Assembly (NCBI GenBank): GCA_018222665.1
Contig: JAAEZW010000109.1
Location: 1 to 6,503, forward strand
DNA from: Paracoccaceae bacterium
Lineage (GTDB): Bacteria > Pseudomonadota > Alphaproteobacteria > Rhodobacterales > Rhodobacteraceae
DNA length: 6,503 bases
Reading direction: 5' to 3'
A model generated the notes under the pieces. It was given only the letters and a program-made list of their open reading frames with translations. It ran no database searches and was not told the DNA's origin. Below, piece after piece: positions 6,165 to 6,503 of the stretch. The first letter of the stretch is position 1. Every line of letters starts with the position of its first letter. Both the position numbers and the translations under genes were made by a program.

Positions 6165-6463
6165 CAAAGAACCTCAATCCGGTTCATTTCGTCGATGAAT
6201 CTGGGCACGACTGTATAGGGCGACCCCGTTTCAACGACTTGCCCCTGTTCCAACCAGATCGCCAAATCGTAATTTTGAATAGGTGCGGTATCGTGTGTGA
6301 TGTATAACAGGGTTTGCGGCAATGATTGCAGGATCGTTGTCAATTGGCGCTGTGTTGGAATATCTAACGCGGCCAAGGGTTCATCCAAAATGATCACCTT
6401 TGGCTCCATCGCCAAAATCGCCATAAGGCACAGAAGCTTTTTTTGCCCTTGGGACAGGGTGCC
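6164..6463 (-). CDS. bioM: Biotin ECF transporter ATPase BioM, C-terminal part (truncated by the fold-back end)
   Basis: ABC-type ATPase subunit of the biotin ECF transporter, on the cytoplasmic face. Only the last 99 residues are trustworthy. They contain the ABC signature LSQGQKKL, Walker B VIILDEPLAALD with its catalytic Glu and D-loop, and the switch His in YITHD, ending TGSPYTVVPRFIDEMNRIEVL. The signature has Gln where LSGGQ has the first Gly, a common variation. Walker A and the Q-loop should lie further right but are absent, because from about 6462 the sequence is a reverse-complement copy of this same gene. Reading on past the junction gives nonsense and a TAA within about 15 codons. 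The ATG at 6424 is internal to the signature region and is not a start. The stop overlaps the bioN start (TGATG), placing bioM first in the operon. Confidence 0.88.
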   Translation of the reverse strand, partial: GTLSQGQKKLLCLMAILAMEPKVIILDEPLAALDIPTQRQLTTILQSLPQTLLYITHDTAPIQNYDLAIWLEQGQVVETGSPYTVVPRFIDEMNRIEVL

Positions 6464-6503
6464 AAGGGCAAAAAAAGCTTCTGTGCCTTATGGCGATTTT
6501 GGC
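6411..6503. repeat. Perfect 42-bp inverted repeat (fold-back) at the window end
   Basis: Bases 6411-6452 and 6462-6503 are exact reverse complements over all 42 positions, separated by the 9-base spacer GACAGGGTG (6453-6461). The left arm is genuine bioM coding sequence (signature motif to just before Walker B). The right arm continues to the very last base, so its true length is unknown. A perfect copy of a coding segment, inverted a few bases away and running to the end, is the usual mark of a template-switch chimera or assembly fold-back rather than of a functional hairpin. Confidence 0.95.

Noticed and set aside
6164..6424. bioM starting at the Met codon at 6424
   Set aside because: This Met lies just after the LSQGQ signature inside the ABC domain. 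The upstream part is missing because of the fold-back, so it is an internal residue, not a start.
6411..6503. Terminal palindrome as a functional terminator, replication hairpin or telomere-like end
   Set aside because: The arms are coding sequence of bioM and the right arm is just its inverted copy. Nothing else, such as replication genes or terminal repeats, supports a linear-replicon end.

Overview
The window reads as a chromosomal fragment of an alphaproteobacterium, most likely a marine Rhodobacterales member of moderate G+C. This placement rests on the bioM-bioN-bioY biotin ECF transporter cluster and on how familiar the broken GNAT gene and the response regulator look for that group. 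It is an impression from protein sequence, not a phylogeny. No RNA gene, CRISPR array, insertion sequence or integrase is visible.

Left part (1-1713, all minus strand). An Hpt phosphotransfer protein (1342-1713) is followed with an 8-nt overlap by a GNAT acetyltransferase gene (678-1349). An MFS transporter (724 to beyond the left edge) comes next. The GNAT gene looks broken: an in-frame TAA sits 24 codons from its natural start, and a long unnatural C-terminal extension suggests that its stop codon was also lost.

Centre (1714-5005). A 348-bp AT-rich intergenic region separates the Hpt gene from a divergent plus-strand NarL/LuxR-type response regulator (2062-2679). Hpt and regulator are probably partners in one phosphorelay whose histidine kinase lies elsewhere. 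A strong intrinsic terminator (2702-2736) follows the regulator, but it lies inside the first codons of the next reading frame. That frame is a short AMP-forming acyl-CoA ligase (2697-3929), translationally coupled to an atypical thiolase (3914-5005). The thiolase keeps the nucleophilic Cys and the GHP His but appears to have lost the second catalytic Cys and the NEAFA Asn.

Right part (5002-6463, minus strand). A tightly packed bioM-bioN-bioY operon encodes the ATPase (partial), the transmembrane energiser and the biotin-binding S component. It converges on the thiolase with a 4-nt stop-codon overlap. The last 93 bases form a perfect fold-back: 6462-6503 is the exact reverse complement of 6411-6452. 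This is most simply an assembly or amplification artefact that truncates bioM.

No clearly new defence or mobile system was found. The observations most worth a second look are the atypical ligase/thiolase pair beside biotin uptake genes, the terminator within the ligase start, the decayed acetyltransferase and the fold-back end.
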